Positions 1 to 9,510 of a stretch of DNA of 64,000 bases are shown in pieces. This stretch comes from Mitsuaria chitosanitabida ATCC BAA-476 = NBRC 102408. GTDB taxonomy: Bacteria; Pseudomonadota; Gammaproteobacteria; Burkholderiales; Burkholderiaceae_C. A program made the translations under genes and the position numbers. The DNA lies in the NCBI RefSeq assembly GCF_001598255.1, contig NZ_BCYP01000040.1, positions 62,001 through 126,000 on the forward strand, written 5' to 3'. Position 1 is the first letter of the stretch, and each line of letters begins with the position of its first letter. Below the pieces are notes generated by a model. The model saw nothing but the letters and a program-made list of their open reading frames with translations, was not told the DNA's origin and searched no databases.

Positions 1-154
1 CATCGCCGAGTCTCACATCGCCGATCTGGACCGCCGCATGGCCGAGATGCAGGCCATGCGCCGCGCGCTGGCCGGCCTGGCGCATTGCTGCCACGGCGAC
101 GATCGCCCCGACTGCCCCATCCTCGACGACCTTTCGCAAGGAGCCGCCCCATGA
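1..154 (+). CDS. MerR-family regulator, C-terminal end (partial)
   Basis: Only the last 50 residues lie in the window, read from base 2. The tail contains a dimerisation-helix stretch (HIADLDRRMAEMQAMRRAL) followed by CCHGDDRPDCPIL, the cysteine-containing end typical of metal- or redox-responsive MerR proteins of the CadR/PbrR/HmrR type. The DNA-binding domain is outside the window, so the ligand cannot be named. Its stop codon overlaps the start of the next gene (ATGA), so the two are probably co-translated. An AAGGAG ribosome site for that next gene lies inside this coding end. Confidence 0.75.
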   Translation, partial: IAESHIADLDRRMAEMQAMRRALAGLAHCCHGDDRPDCPILDDLSQGAAP

Positions 155-1083
155 GCGACACATCCCCCTTCGACCCGCGACCCGCCCGCTGGGAGCGCCT
201 GACCGCGCACCTGGGCGACGTCGGCGGCCTGACCATCCGCCGCGCGCTGCCGACCGCCAGGCGACGCATGGTCGGCGCCTGGTGCTTCCTGGACCACGCC
301 GGCCCGGCGGACCTGACGCCGACCACGGCGATGCGCGTCGGTCCGCATCCGCACACCGGCCTGCAGACCTTCAGCTGGATGATCGAGGGCGAGGTGCTGC
401 ATCGCGACAGCCTGGGCTCCGAGCAGATGCTGCGCCCCGGTCAGGTGAACCTCATGACGGCCGGCCGCGGCATCAGCCATACCGAGGAGTCGCAGTCCGA
501 TCGCCTGCAGCTGGCCCAGCTGTGGATCGCGCTGCCCGACGCGGTGCGCGACTGTCCCCCCGCCTTCGAGCACTTCCCCGAGCTGCCGTCCTTCGCGACC
601 GGCGGCTTCGACACCATGCTGCTGGTGGGCGAGTCCGGCGGCCGGCGCTCGCCGGTGCCCAGCCACACGCCGCTGCTGGCCATGGACCTGAGCGCCGCCC
701 GCGCCGCCGAGGCGACGCTGGCGCTGCATCCCGACCACGAGTACGGGCTGATGGTGCTCGAGGGCGAGCTCTCGGTGACCGTCGATGGCGAATCCACCGG
801 CATGAGCAAGCCCGGCGAGCTGCTCTACGTCGCGCCGGGCGCGCAGTCGCTGCACCTGCTCTCGGGCGGCGGCAAGAGCCGCGCGCTGCTGCTGGGCGGC
901 CCGCCCTTCGATGAGCCGGTGCTGCTGTTCTGGAACTTCGTCGGCCGCTCGCGCGAGGAGATGCTCGCCTACGCCGAGGAGTGGAACGCCCGCGAGGACG
1001 GCGGCCGCTTCGGCGCCGTGCACGGCTTCGACGGTCCGCGGCTCAAGGCCCCGGTCGTGCCGCCGCTGAAGGCGCCGCAGTAA
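151..1083 (+). CDS. Pirin family protein (first copy)
   Basis: A 310-residue bicupin of the pirin family. The metal-binding set of pirins is visible: H66 and H68 in GPHPHTGLQ, then H110 and E112 in GISHTEES. Bacterial pirins are cytosolic iron-binding proteins, some with quercetinase activity, others modulating metabolic enzymes; nothing here tells which. The start was chosen at the ATG that overlaps the MerR stop and has AAGGAG 8 bases upstream; a longer frame to base 85 has no such support. It converges on a second pirin gene (1219-2091), with a shared hairpin terminator between them. Confidence 0.88.
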   Translation: MSDTSPFDPRPARWERLTAHLGDVGGLTIRRALPTARRRMVGAWCFLDHAGPADLTPTTAMRVGPHPHTGLQTFSWMIEGEVLHRDSLGSEQMLRPGQVNLMTAGRGISHTEESQSDRLQLAQLWIALPDAVRDCPPAFEHFPELPSFATGGFDTMLLVGESGGRRSPVPSHTPLLAMDLSAARAAEATLALHPDHEYGLMVLEGELSVTVDGESTGMSKPGELLYVAPGAQSLHLLSGGGKSRALLLGGPPFDEPVLLFWNFVGRSREEMLAYAEEWNAREDGGRFGAVHGFDGPRLKAPVVPPLKAPQ

Positions 1084-1124
1084 GGGCCGTCCCGGCCGCG
1101 AGGCCCGGGGACGCCGGACGCAAG

Positions 1125-1149
1125 AAGGCCGTCGCATCGCGACGGCCTT
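1125..1149. terminator. Bidirectional hairpin terminator between two pirins
   Basis: A perfect 11-bp stem (AAGGCCGTCGC / GCGACGGCCTT) with a 3-base loop sits between two convergent genes. The A/T pairs at the base of the stem give a short T-run on each strand, so it can serve both directions. Confidence 0.6.
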
Positions 1150-1218
1150 CCACTGTCATCGAGGCGCCGGGGGCCGGCCCTCGCGGACCGGTCCTGGCGC
1201 GCCACGGGTGCCCACGGC

Positions 1219-2091
1219 TCAAGCGAACTTGCCCGCCTGGAAGTCCCGCACCGCCTGGAGCAGCTCGCCCTCGGTGTTCATGACGAACGGACCGTACTGC
1301 GCGATCGGCTCGCCCAGCGGCTGGCCGGCGATCAGGATCACGCGGGCGCCTTCGTCCGACGCGGTCAGCCGCACGCCGTCCGAGCCCGGCGTGTTGGCCA
1401 GGATCGCCATGCGGCCGCTGTTGACCAGGCAGCCGGTGTCGAAGCGCAGCGCGCCCCGATACACGTAGACGAAGGCGTTGTGCGTCGCGGGCAGCGCCTG
1501 CTCGAAGCTGACGCCCGGCTCCAGATGGATGTCCAGGTAGGTCGGCAGCGTCGCGTCGCGTTGCACCGCGCCGGCCACGCCGTGGCTCTCGCCGGCGATG
1601 ACACGCACCTGGGCGCCGGGCAGCGCGAGCTCGGGGATCTCCTCGCTCGGGATGTCGCGGTACCAGGGGTCGCGCATCTTGTCGCGACCGGGCAGGTTCA
1701 GCCACAGCTGGAAGCCTTCCATCCGGCCCTCCTGCTGCTCGGGCAGTTCCGAATGGATGACGCCACGGCCGGCGGTCATCCACTGCACGCCGCCGGGACC
1801 GAGCAGGCCTTCATTGCCGGCCGAGTCGCGATGGCGCATGCGGCCGTCCAGCATGTAGGTCACGGTCTCGAAGCCGCGGTGCGGGTGGTCGGGGAAACCG
1901 GCGATGTAGTCGTCGGCGTTGTCGGTGCCGAAGGCGTCCAGCATCAGGAAGGGATCCAGCCGCCGCTGCAGGTCGTGCGTGAGCACGCGCGTCAGCTTGA
2001 CGCCCGCGCCGTCGCGCGTGGCGGTTCCCTGCACCAGGCGCTCGACCTGGCGGGGCGTCGTGATGGTGGTGACAGGGGTGGCGGCGGTCAT
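1219..2091 (-). CDS. Pirin family protein (second copy)
   Basis: A 290-residue pirin. The four cupin ligands are present: H69 and H71 in PDHPHRGFE, H113 and E115 in GVIHSELPE. It belongs to the longer YhhW-like type with the conserved GPGGVQWMTAGRG block. The start is the ATG at 2091, preceded on the minus strand by AGGAAAGGAA; an upstream in-frame Met at 2151 has no ribosome site. It is clearly not a recent duplicate of the neighbouring pirin, since similarity is limited to the motif blocks. It lies just downstream of azoR (about 100 bp), so pirin and azoreductase may be co-expressed in quinone or aromatic stress, which is inference. Confidence 0.88.
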   Translation of the reverse strand: MTAATPVTTITTPRQVERLVQGTATRDGAGVKLTRVLTHDLQRRLDPFLMLDAFGTDNADDYIAGFPDHPHRGFETVTYMLDGRMRHRDSAGNEGLLGPGGVQWMTAGRGVIHSELPEQQEGRMEGFQLWLNLPGRDKMRDPWYRDIPSEEIPELALPGAQVRVIAGESHGVAGAVQRDATLPTYLDIHLEPGVSFEQALPATHNAFVYVYRGALRFDTGCLVNSGRMAILANTPGSDGVRLTASDEGARVILIAGQPLGEPIAQYGPFVMNTEGELLQAVRDFQAGKFA

Positions 2092-2190
2092 GATGGATTC
2101 CTTTCCTCGATTACCTTGAATGCGGACGTCTCGCTCCGACGGTCGGAGCACGCGCCAGTCCCGCGGGACGCACGACTGGCGCGAGGGCGA

Positions 2191-2817
2191 TCAGGCCGGC
2201 TGGGTTTCGCCCAGGATGGCCGCGATCTCTTCGCGGGCGGTGGCCAGGCCCTTGGCCGCGGCTTCCTCGCCCATGTTCAGGCCTTCGGCCAGCACGAAGT
2301 CCACGTCCTTCATGCCCAGGAAGGCCAGCGTGACCTTCAGGTAGGGGACGATGTTGTCGGTCGGCTGGTCGCGGTGGACGCCACCGCGGCTGCTCACCAC
2401 GATGACCTTCTTGCCGGTCAGCAGGCCTTCCGGACCCGTGGCGGTGTAGCGGAAGGTCACGCCGGCGCGCGCCACCGCGTCGATCCAGTTCTTCAGCTGC
2501 GAGGACACGCCGAAGTTGATCATCGGGGCGGTCAGCACGACGACGTCGGCGGCCTGCAGCTCGGCGATCAGTTGGTCGTTGAAGGCGACGCGGTCGGCTT
2601 GCGCCTGGGTGCGGGCGTCGGCCGGGGTGAACAGCGCGCCCAGCGTGGCCTCGTCCATGGCCGGCAGCGGACGCACGGCCAGGTCATGGACGTGGACTTG
2701 GGCGCCGGCGTTGCGCTCGACCAGGCCTTGCACGACCTCGTTGGCCAGCAGGGTCGACACGGAACCCTGGCCTTCATGCAGACGGCGGGCGCTGGAATTG
2801 ATTTGCAGGATGTTCAT
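2191..2817 (-). CDS. azoR: FMN-dependent NADH-azoreductase
   Basis: A 208-residue flavodoxin-fold quinone/azo reductase. The family pattern is clear: N-terminal [11 protein letters not shown] phosphate-binding loop, [17 protein letters not shown] (the PM-NF...LK-WID flavin-binding block) and the SSRGG loop. Family members use NADH and FMN to reduce quinones and azo dyes by two electrons, protecting against quinone stress. The gene is divergent from a LysR regulator with a 136-bp spacer containing an inverted repeat; this arrangement usually means the LysR protein controls azoR. The start is the first Met fitting the family N-terminus; longer upstream frames overlap the regulator. Confidence 0.9.
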   Translation of the reverse strand: MNILQINSSARRLHEGQGSVSTLLANEVVQGLVERNAGAQVHVHDLAVRPLPAMDEATLGALFTPADARTQAQADRVAFNDQLIAELQAADVVVLTAPMINFGVSSQLKNWIDAVARAGVTFRYTATGPEGLLTGKKVIVVSSRGGVHRDQPTDNIVPYLKVTLAFLGMKDVDFVLAEGLNMGEEAAAKGLATAREEIAAILGETQPA

Positions 2818-2922
2818 GGTGCGTTGCTCCGGGTTCGGTGGTGGCCGGTCAGGGCCGGTGAGAGGGGATGACTGAACTGTATTGATCGCCCCATGCGCCC
2901 GGAAGCCATCGATCTGGATAAG

Positions 2923-2944
2923 ATTGTTCCATTGGACGAACAAT
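2923..2944. promoter_or_regulatory. Inverted repeat, likely LysR operator
   Basis: ATTGTTC and GAACAAT form a perfect 7-bp inverted repeat with an 8-bp spacer, in the azoR-lysR spacer 9 bp upstream of the LysR start. A second overlapping repeat, CCATTG/CAATGG, shares the same centre region. The size and placement fit autoregulation of the LysR gene and control of azoR. Confidence 0.5.
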
Positions 2945-2953
2945 GGACCTGCC

Positions 2954-3895
2954 ATGAGCCTCGACGCCGATGACCTGCTCGTATTCGCCCGCGTGATGGA
3001 AAGCGGCAGCTTCAGCCGCGCGGCCGAGCGTCTGCAGCTGCCCAAGTCCACGGTGTCGCGCCGGATCGCGGCGCTGGAGGAACGGCTGGGGGAGAAGCTC
3101 CTGCAACGCAGCACCCGGCGGCTGACGCTGACCGACTTCGGCCAGGGCGTGCTGGAGCACGCGCGGGTGCTGGCCGGCGAGGTGGATGGGGCCCTGGCCC
3201 TGGCGCTGCACCGGCAGCAGCGGCCCACCGGCCGGCTGCGGGTGTCGATGCCCGCGGACTTCGCGCACCAGATGCTGGTGGCCATGCTGAGCCGGTTCGT
3301 CGGCGACTATCCCGAGGTGCAGCTGGAGCTGGACCTGTCGCCGCGCCGGGTGGACCTGATCGCCGAGGGCTTCGACATCGCGCTGCGCATGGGCACGCTG
3401 CCGCCGGACAGCCAGTTGGCGGCGCGCCGGATGGCGATGTTCAGCAGCGGGCTGTACGCCTCGCCCGACTACCTGCGCCGGCATGGCGAGCCGCAGTTGC
3501 CGGAAGGCCTGATCAGCATGCACGGCCTGATGATCCTGAGCCGCGCCGGCGAGCCGCTGCCCTGGCGGCTGTTCGGCATCGTCGATGGCCAGGCCGATCA
3601 GCGCCAGGAATGGGTGGGCGTGCCGGAGAGCCGCACGCTGGTGAACGCGCCCGACATGCTGCTGCAGATGGCGCGCGCGGGGCTGGGCATCACCTGGGTC
3701 GGCAACCAGTACGCGCAGGCCTTCGTCGACCGGGGCGAGCTGGTGCGCGTGCTGCCGGGCTGGTGCGCGGAGCCCTCGACCTGCTGGGCCGTGTTCCCGC
3801 AGCGCCGGCTGATGCCGCTGCGCACGCGCCTGTTCCTGGACGCGCTCGCGGCGGAGCTCACGCCCTTCGACCAGGCGGCGATGTACGGGATGTGA
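2954..3895 (+). CDS. LysR-family transcriptional regulator
   Basis: A 313-residue LysR regulator. Residues 1-60 form the winged helix-turn-helix ([20 protein letters not shown], then [17 protein letters not shown]), followed by the periplasmic-binding-like effector domain. It belongs to the large group that represses or activates divergent quinone-reductase/azoreductase genes, and it sits divergent to azoR. The start is the ATG placed right before the HTH; a frame extending 24 residues further upstream would cover the inverted-repeat operator and is rejected. Effector unknown. The 3' end is only 19 bp from the convergent TonB-like gene, with a small GC-rich hairpin between. Confidence 0.88.
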   Translation: MSLDADDLLVFARVMESGSFSRAAERLQLPKSTVSRRIAALEERLGEKLLQRSTRRLTLTDFGQGVLEHARVLAGEVDGALALALHRQQRPTGRLRVSMPADFAHQMLVAMLSRFVGDYPEVQLELDLSPRRVDLIAEGFDIALRMGTLPPDSQLAARRMAMFSSGLYASPDYLRRHGEPQLPEGLISMHGLMILSRAGEPLPWRLFGIVDGQADQRQEWVGVPESRTLVNAPDMLLQMARAGLGITWVGNQYAQAFVDRGELVRVLPGWCAEPSTCWAVFPQRRLMPLRTRLFLDALAAELTPFDQAAMYGM

Positions 3896-3911
3896 GGCGC
3901 GCGGGCGCGCC
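3896..3911. terminator. Short GC hairpin between convergent genes
   Basis: GGCGCGC/GCGCGCC flanks two bases (effectively a 6-bp stem and 4-base loop). It fills the 19-bp gap between LysR and the TonB-like gene and can act on either strand. There is no T-run, so it is only a weak call. Confidence 0.35.
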
Positions 3912-3914
3912 GGG

Positions 3915-4796
3915 TCAGTCGACCTGGAAGCCGATCTCCACGCTCACCTGGCGCGGCCGGTTCACGGGCTCGAAGCGCCACTGCTTGACCGCGTTGACCA
4001 CGGCGGCCGCGACCTTGCGGTCCGGCGCGCGCAGCGCCTCGGCCGATTCGATGGAGCCGTCCGGGCGCACGGTGAAGCGCACCTCCACCGAGCCGTTGCG
4101 CTGCTGCTGGAGCCAGTTGCGCGGGTATTCCGGATCGACCTTGCGGATCAGCTTGAGCGGCGCGTCCTCCTCGGGCTCGGCGACCTTGGGCGTCGGCGCG
4201 GGCATGGCGGCGGGCGGCTTCCCGGCCGGCGCCGTGGTCGCCGGCGCGGCCATGGCCACGACCTGGGGCGGCTCGGTCGCCTGCGCCACGGCGGGCGATG
4301 GCGCGCCGCCCGAAGGAGCGGCCGCGGTCTGCGTCGCGGGCGGCGGCGTCACGAGGGGCGCGGGCGACGCGGTCCCGCGCTCGGCCTGGGCGCGCTCGGC
4401 GAGCGCGCGTTCCGCGACCGGATCGAGGTCCTGCCGCTTGGCGGTCACCGCGGGCGCCGCGGGCGCGGTCGCCGGCTTGGCGACGGCCTTGGGCGGCTCG
4501 GTCCTGGCCTCGTGCTGCTTCTCGGCGGCCTTGCGCGCCTCGCCCTTCTCGGCGTGGAACTTGATCCACTGGAAGACCTTGTCGGCGTCGCGCTTGGCGC
4601 GGTCGACGTCGCTCAGCGGGGCCTTGGGATCGGCGGTCGCGGCACCGACGGTGCCCTGCGCGGCCTGGGCGCCCGTGGCGGTCTGCGCCTGCGCGGCACC
4701 GGCGGCCATCAGCATGGCGAGCACCAGGGCCGGGACCGGCATGGGACGCCGTGCCGGGTCTTGCCGGCGCGGGGACTGGGGACTTCTGCGGCTCAT
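3915..4796 (-). CDS. TonB family C-terminal domain protein, secreted or membrane-anchored
   Basis: A 293-residue protein. An arginine-rich start leads into a hydrophobic stretch ending in AGAAQAQ, which could be a cleaved signal peptide. The middle (about 60-200) is rich in Ala, Pro and Lys, and the last 80 residues are a TonB-C domain (YPRNWLQQQRNGSVEVRFTV, then VVNAVKQWRFEPV). Real TonB energises outer-membrane receptors through ExbBD; this protein lacks a neighbouring exbBD, and its possible signal peptide suggests a periplasmic TonB-like role such as cell-envelope scaffolding instead. The start was chosen for its ribosome site (AGAGGGTGGAGTG) on the minus strand; 32 extra residues upstream are possible but unsupported. 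Confidence 0.75.
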   Translation of the reverse strand: MSRRSPQSPRRQDPARRPMPVPALVLAMLMAAGAAQAQTATGAQAAQGTVGAATADPKAPLSDVDRAKRDADKVFQWIKFHAEKGEARKAAEKQHEARTEPPKAVAKPATAPAAPAVTAKRQDLDPVAERALAERAQAERGTASPAPLVTPPPATQTAAAPSGGAPSPAVAQATEPPQVVAMAAPATTAPAGKPPAAMPAPTPKVAEPEEDAPLKLIRKVDPEYPRNWLQQQRNGSVEVRFTVRPDGSIESAEALRAPDRKVAAAVVNAVKQWRFEPVNRPRQVSVEIGFQVD

Positions 4797-4968
4797 CACT
4801 CCACCCTCTTGGAGCGCGCGGGTCTGTTGATTTCTTGGTTTGTCGTTCTGCAGATCGCACCCGAGCGCGAGCGCCGCAGTGTATGAAGTCACGTGCGTGA
4901 CGGACCCTCGGGGTTTGCCCGGGCTGGCGGCGGTCGCGGCTGCCGGCCGTCCACGATTTCACGAACCG

Positions 4969-4998
4969 TTCACGGATGCGCCGGGCCGCGCCTATACT
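4969..4998 (+). promoter_or_regulatory. Sigma-70 promoter of the thi operon
   Basis: TTCACG at 4969 and TATACT at 4993 with an 18-bp spacer. The predicted transcript start falls about 5 bases before the TPP aptamer begins, so the RNA would open directly with the riboswitch. Confidence 0.6.
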
Positions 4999-5007
4999 GC
5001 GCGCCTG

Positions 5008-7264
<2,257 letters not shown>

Positions 7265-7269
7265 GCGCG

Positions 7270-8313
7270 ATGGCCACCATCGCCATCGCGGGCGCCGGCC
7301 TGGCCGGTCGCCTGTGCGCGTGGGCGCTGGCGCGGGCCGGGCATCGTGTCGACGTGTTCGAAGCGGCGCCCGAGCCCGCGCCGTCCTTCGACGCGCGGGG
7401 CGCGGCCGCCTTCAGCGCGGCGGGCATGCTGAGTCCGCTCGCCGAGCAGGAACAGGGCGGCGCGGAGATCGCCGCGCTGGGCTGGCGCTCGCTGGCCCTG
7501 TGGCCGCGCATCGTCGCGGCGCTGCCGCGGCCGGTGCCGCTGTGCGCCGACGGCAGCCTGCTGCTGGCGCATCGCGCCGACCTGGGCGCGGCGCAACGCG
7601 CGCTGATGCGGATGCCGGGCGCCGAGCCCCTGAGCGCGGACGAGCTGGCCACGCTCGAACCCATGCTCGCGCCGGGCCTGCGCGGCTGGCACCTGCCGCG
7701 CGAGGGACTGATCGCCCCCGTGCCCGCGATGGCCGCGCTGCACGCGGGCGCCGAGGGCGCGCGCTGGCACTGGGCGCGCGCCGTGGACCAGGTCTTGCCC
7801 GGCGAGATCCACTTCGCCGATGGCGGCCGCTGGTCGGGCGACTGGGCGCTGGACACGCGCGGGCTGGGCGCGCGGCCTCCGCTGCCGCTGCGCGGCGTGC
7901 GGGGCGAGATCGTCACCCTGTCGCTGGACGGTCACGGCCTGCGACGTCCCGCGCGGCTGCTGCATCCGCGGCACCGGGTCTACCTCGTGCCGCGCAGCGA
8001 CAGCGAGCTCGTCGTCGGCGCCAGCGAGATCGAGAGCGAGGACCGCAGCCCGGTCTCGCTGCGCTCGGCGGTGGAGCTGATGGCCGCGGCGCAGAGCGTG
8101 CTGCCGGCGCTGTCGGAGGCGCGCATCGTGCGCCTGGACCGGCACCTGCGCCCGGCGCTGCCCGACAACCTGCCCTTCCTCCATCACGAGCCCGGCCTGC
8201 TGCGGCTCAACGGCCTGTACCGCCACGGCTGGCTGCTCGCGCCCGCCCTGGTCGAGCGTCTGCTCGGCGACGCGGGACTGGCCGCCCTCACCGATCTGGA
8301 GATGTCTTCATGA
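7270..8313 (+). CDS. thiO: Glycine oxidase ThiO (FAD-dependent)
   Basis: A 347-residue DAO-type flavoprotein. The N-terminal Rossmann dinucleotide motif is GAGLAGRLCAWALARAGH, followed by an acidic residue at the end of the second strand (VDVFE). ThiO oxidises glycine to the dehydroglycine imine consumed by ThiG when the thiazole ring is built, the route used by bacteria lacking ThiH. Placement between thiC and thiS, five bases after the thiC stop, makes this role very likely. Its last codon overlaps the thiS start. Confidence 0.88.
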   Translation: MATIAIAGAGLAGRLCAWALARAGHRVDVFEAAPEPAPSFDARGAAAFSAAGMLSPLAEQEQGGAEIAALGWRSLALWPRIVAALPRPVPLCADGSLLLAHRADLGAAQRALMRMPGAEPLSADELATLEPMLAPGLRGWHLPREGLIAPVPAMAALHAGAEGARWHWARAVDQVLPGEIHFADGGRWSGDWALDTRGLGARPPLPLRGVRGEIVTLSLDGHGLRRPARLLHPRHRVYLVPRSDSELVVGASEIESEDRSPVSLRSAVELMAAAQSVLPALSEARIVRLDRHLRPALPDNLPFLHHEPGLLRLNGLYRHGWLLAPALVERLLGDAGLAALTDLEMSS

Positions 8314-8639
8314 GCAAATCCGACCGCGCGTCGTCTCCCGCCGGCCCCGGCGCGACCACCGTCGTCCCGTCACCCGGCTCGTCGCCGGCCCCGTCATTCC
8401 CGTCGTTTCCGCCGTCCTCGACGACCTCGATGGACTCGATGACGGTGCGTCTCGACGACCGCGCGTTGACCCTGGCCCGGGGCACGACGCTGGCGCAGTT
8501 GCTCGATCAGGAGCGCCGTGCGCCCGAGGCGGTCGCGACCGCGCTCAACGGCCACTTCGTCGCCCGCGGTGCGCGCGCGTCCACGCCCTTGCGCGACGGC
8601 GATCAGGTGCTGTTCTTCCAACCCATCGTCGGAGGCTGA
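8310..8639 (+). CDS. thiS: Sulfur carrier protein ThiS with N-terminal extension
   Basis: The last 66 residues (from the Met encoded at 8439) are a normal ubiquitin-like ThiS ending in IVGG; the terminal glycine is adenylated and thiocarboxylated to deliver sulfur to ThiG. The reading frame continues upstream to an ATG that overlaps the thiO stop and has GGAG at a good distance. This predicts 109 residues with a 43-residue Ser/Pro-rich tail. The inner Met at 8439 has no ribosome site. Either the protein carries an unusual flexible leader or the start is internal; coupling evidence favours the long form. Confidence 0.88.
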   Translation: MSKSDRASSPAGPGATTVVPSPGSSPAPSFPSFPPSSTTSMDSMTVRLDDRALTLARGTTLAQLLDQERRAPEAVATALNGHFVARGARASTPLRDGDQVLFFQPIVGG

Positions 8640-8640
8640 G

Positions 8641-9510
8641 ATGCCCCTCCCCACTTCTCCCACTTGCACGACGCAGGCCGCCGGCATCGAGGGCCCGCCG
8701 AGCGGCGCATCCATCGAGGCGGAACTGGTCATCGACGGTGTGGCCCTGGCGAGCCGCTTCTTCCTCGGCACCGCTGGCTATCCCAGCCCGTCGGTGCTGT
8801 GCGACGCGATCCGCGCGTCGTCGACGCAGCTGCTGACGGTCGGCCTGAAGCGCACGTTGCAGGCGGGCGACAACGGCGCGCTGGCGCAGGCGCTGAGCGT
8901 CGGTCGCGAGCAAGGCGCTCGCCTGCTGCCCAACACCGCCGGCTGCCGCAGCGCGCGCGAGGCGGTGCAGCTCGCCCACATGGCGCGCGAGCTCTACGGC
9001 ACGGCGTGGATCAAGCTCGAGGTCGTCGGCGACGAGCACACGCTGCAGCCCGATCCCTTCGAGCTGGTCACCGCCGCGACCGAGCTGGTCCGCGAGGGCT
9101 TCGTCGTCTTCCCCTACTGCACCGAGGACCTGATCCTGGGCCGGCGCCTGCTGGACGCCGGCTGCCCGCTGCTCATGCCCTGGGGCGCGCCGATCGGTTC
9201 GGGTCAGGGCCTGCTGAATCTCCACGGCCTGCGCACCCTGCGCGAGCGCCTGCCCGACACGGTGCTGGTGATCGACGCCGGCCTGGGCGCGCCCTCGCAG
9301 GCGGCGCGGGCGATGGAACTGGGCTTCGACGCGGTGCTGCTGAACAGCGCGGTCGCGCAGGCCGGTGATCCGGCGACGATGGCCGGCGCCTTCCGCGACG
9401 CCGTGCGATCGGGCCGCGCGGCCTTCCACGCCGGCCTGATGCCGACGCAATCCTTCGCCGTCGCGAGCACGCCAGTCAGCGGTCACGCCTTCCTGCTGGG
9501 GGACGCATGA
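8641..9510 (+). CDS. thiG: Thiazole synthase ThiG
   Basis: A 289-residue TIM-barrel enzyme that condenses deoxyxylulose 5-phosphate, dehydroglycine and ThiS-thiocarboxylate into thiazole phosphate. The Schiff-base lysine is K125 in TAWIKLEVVGD; the MPWGAPIGSGQG phosphate-binding loop and the DAGLGAPSQAA block are conserved. The N-terminus is about 25 residues longer than usual. It starts one base after the thiS stop, and its own stop overlaps the thiDE start (ATGA). Confidence 0.95.
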   Translation: MPLPTSPTCTTQAAGIEGPPSGASIEAELVIDGVALASRFFLGTAGYPSPSVLCDAIRASSTQLLTVGLKRTLQAGDNGALAQALSVGREQGARLLPNTAGCRSAREAVQLAHMARELYGTAWIKLEVVGDEHTLQPDPFELVTAATELVREGFVVFPYCTEDLILGRRLLDAGCPLLMPWGAPIGSGQGLLNLHGLRTLRERLPDTVLVIDAGLGAPSQAARAMELGFDAVLLNSAVAQAGDPATMAGAFRDAVRSGRAAFHAGLMPTQSFAVASTPVSGHAFLLGDA

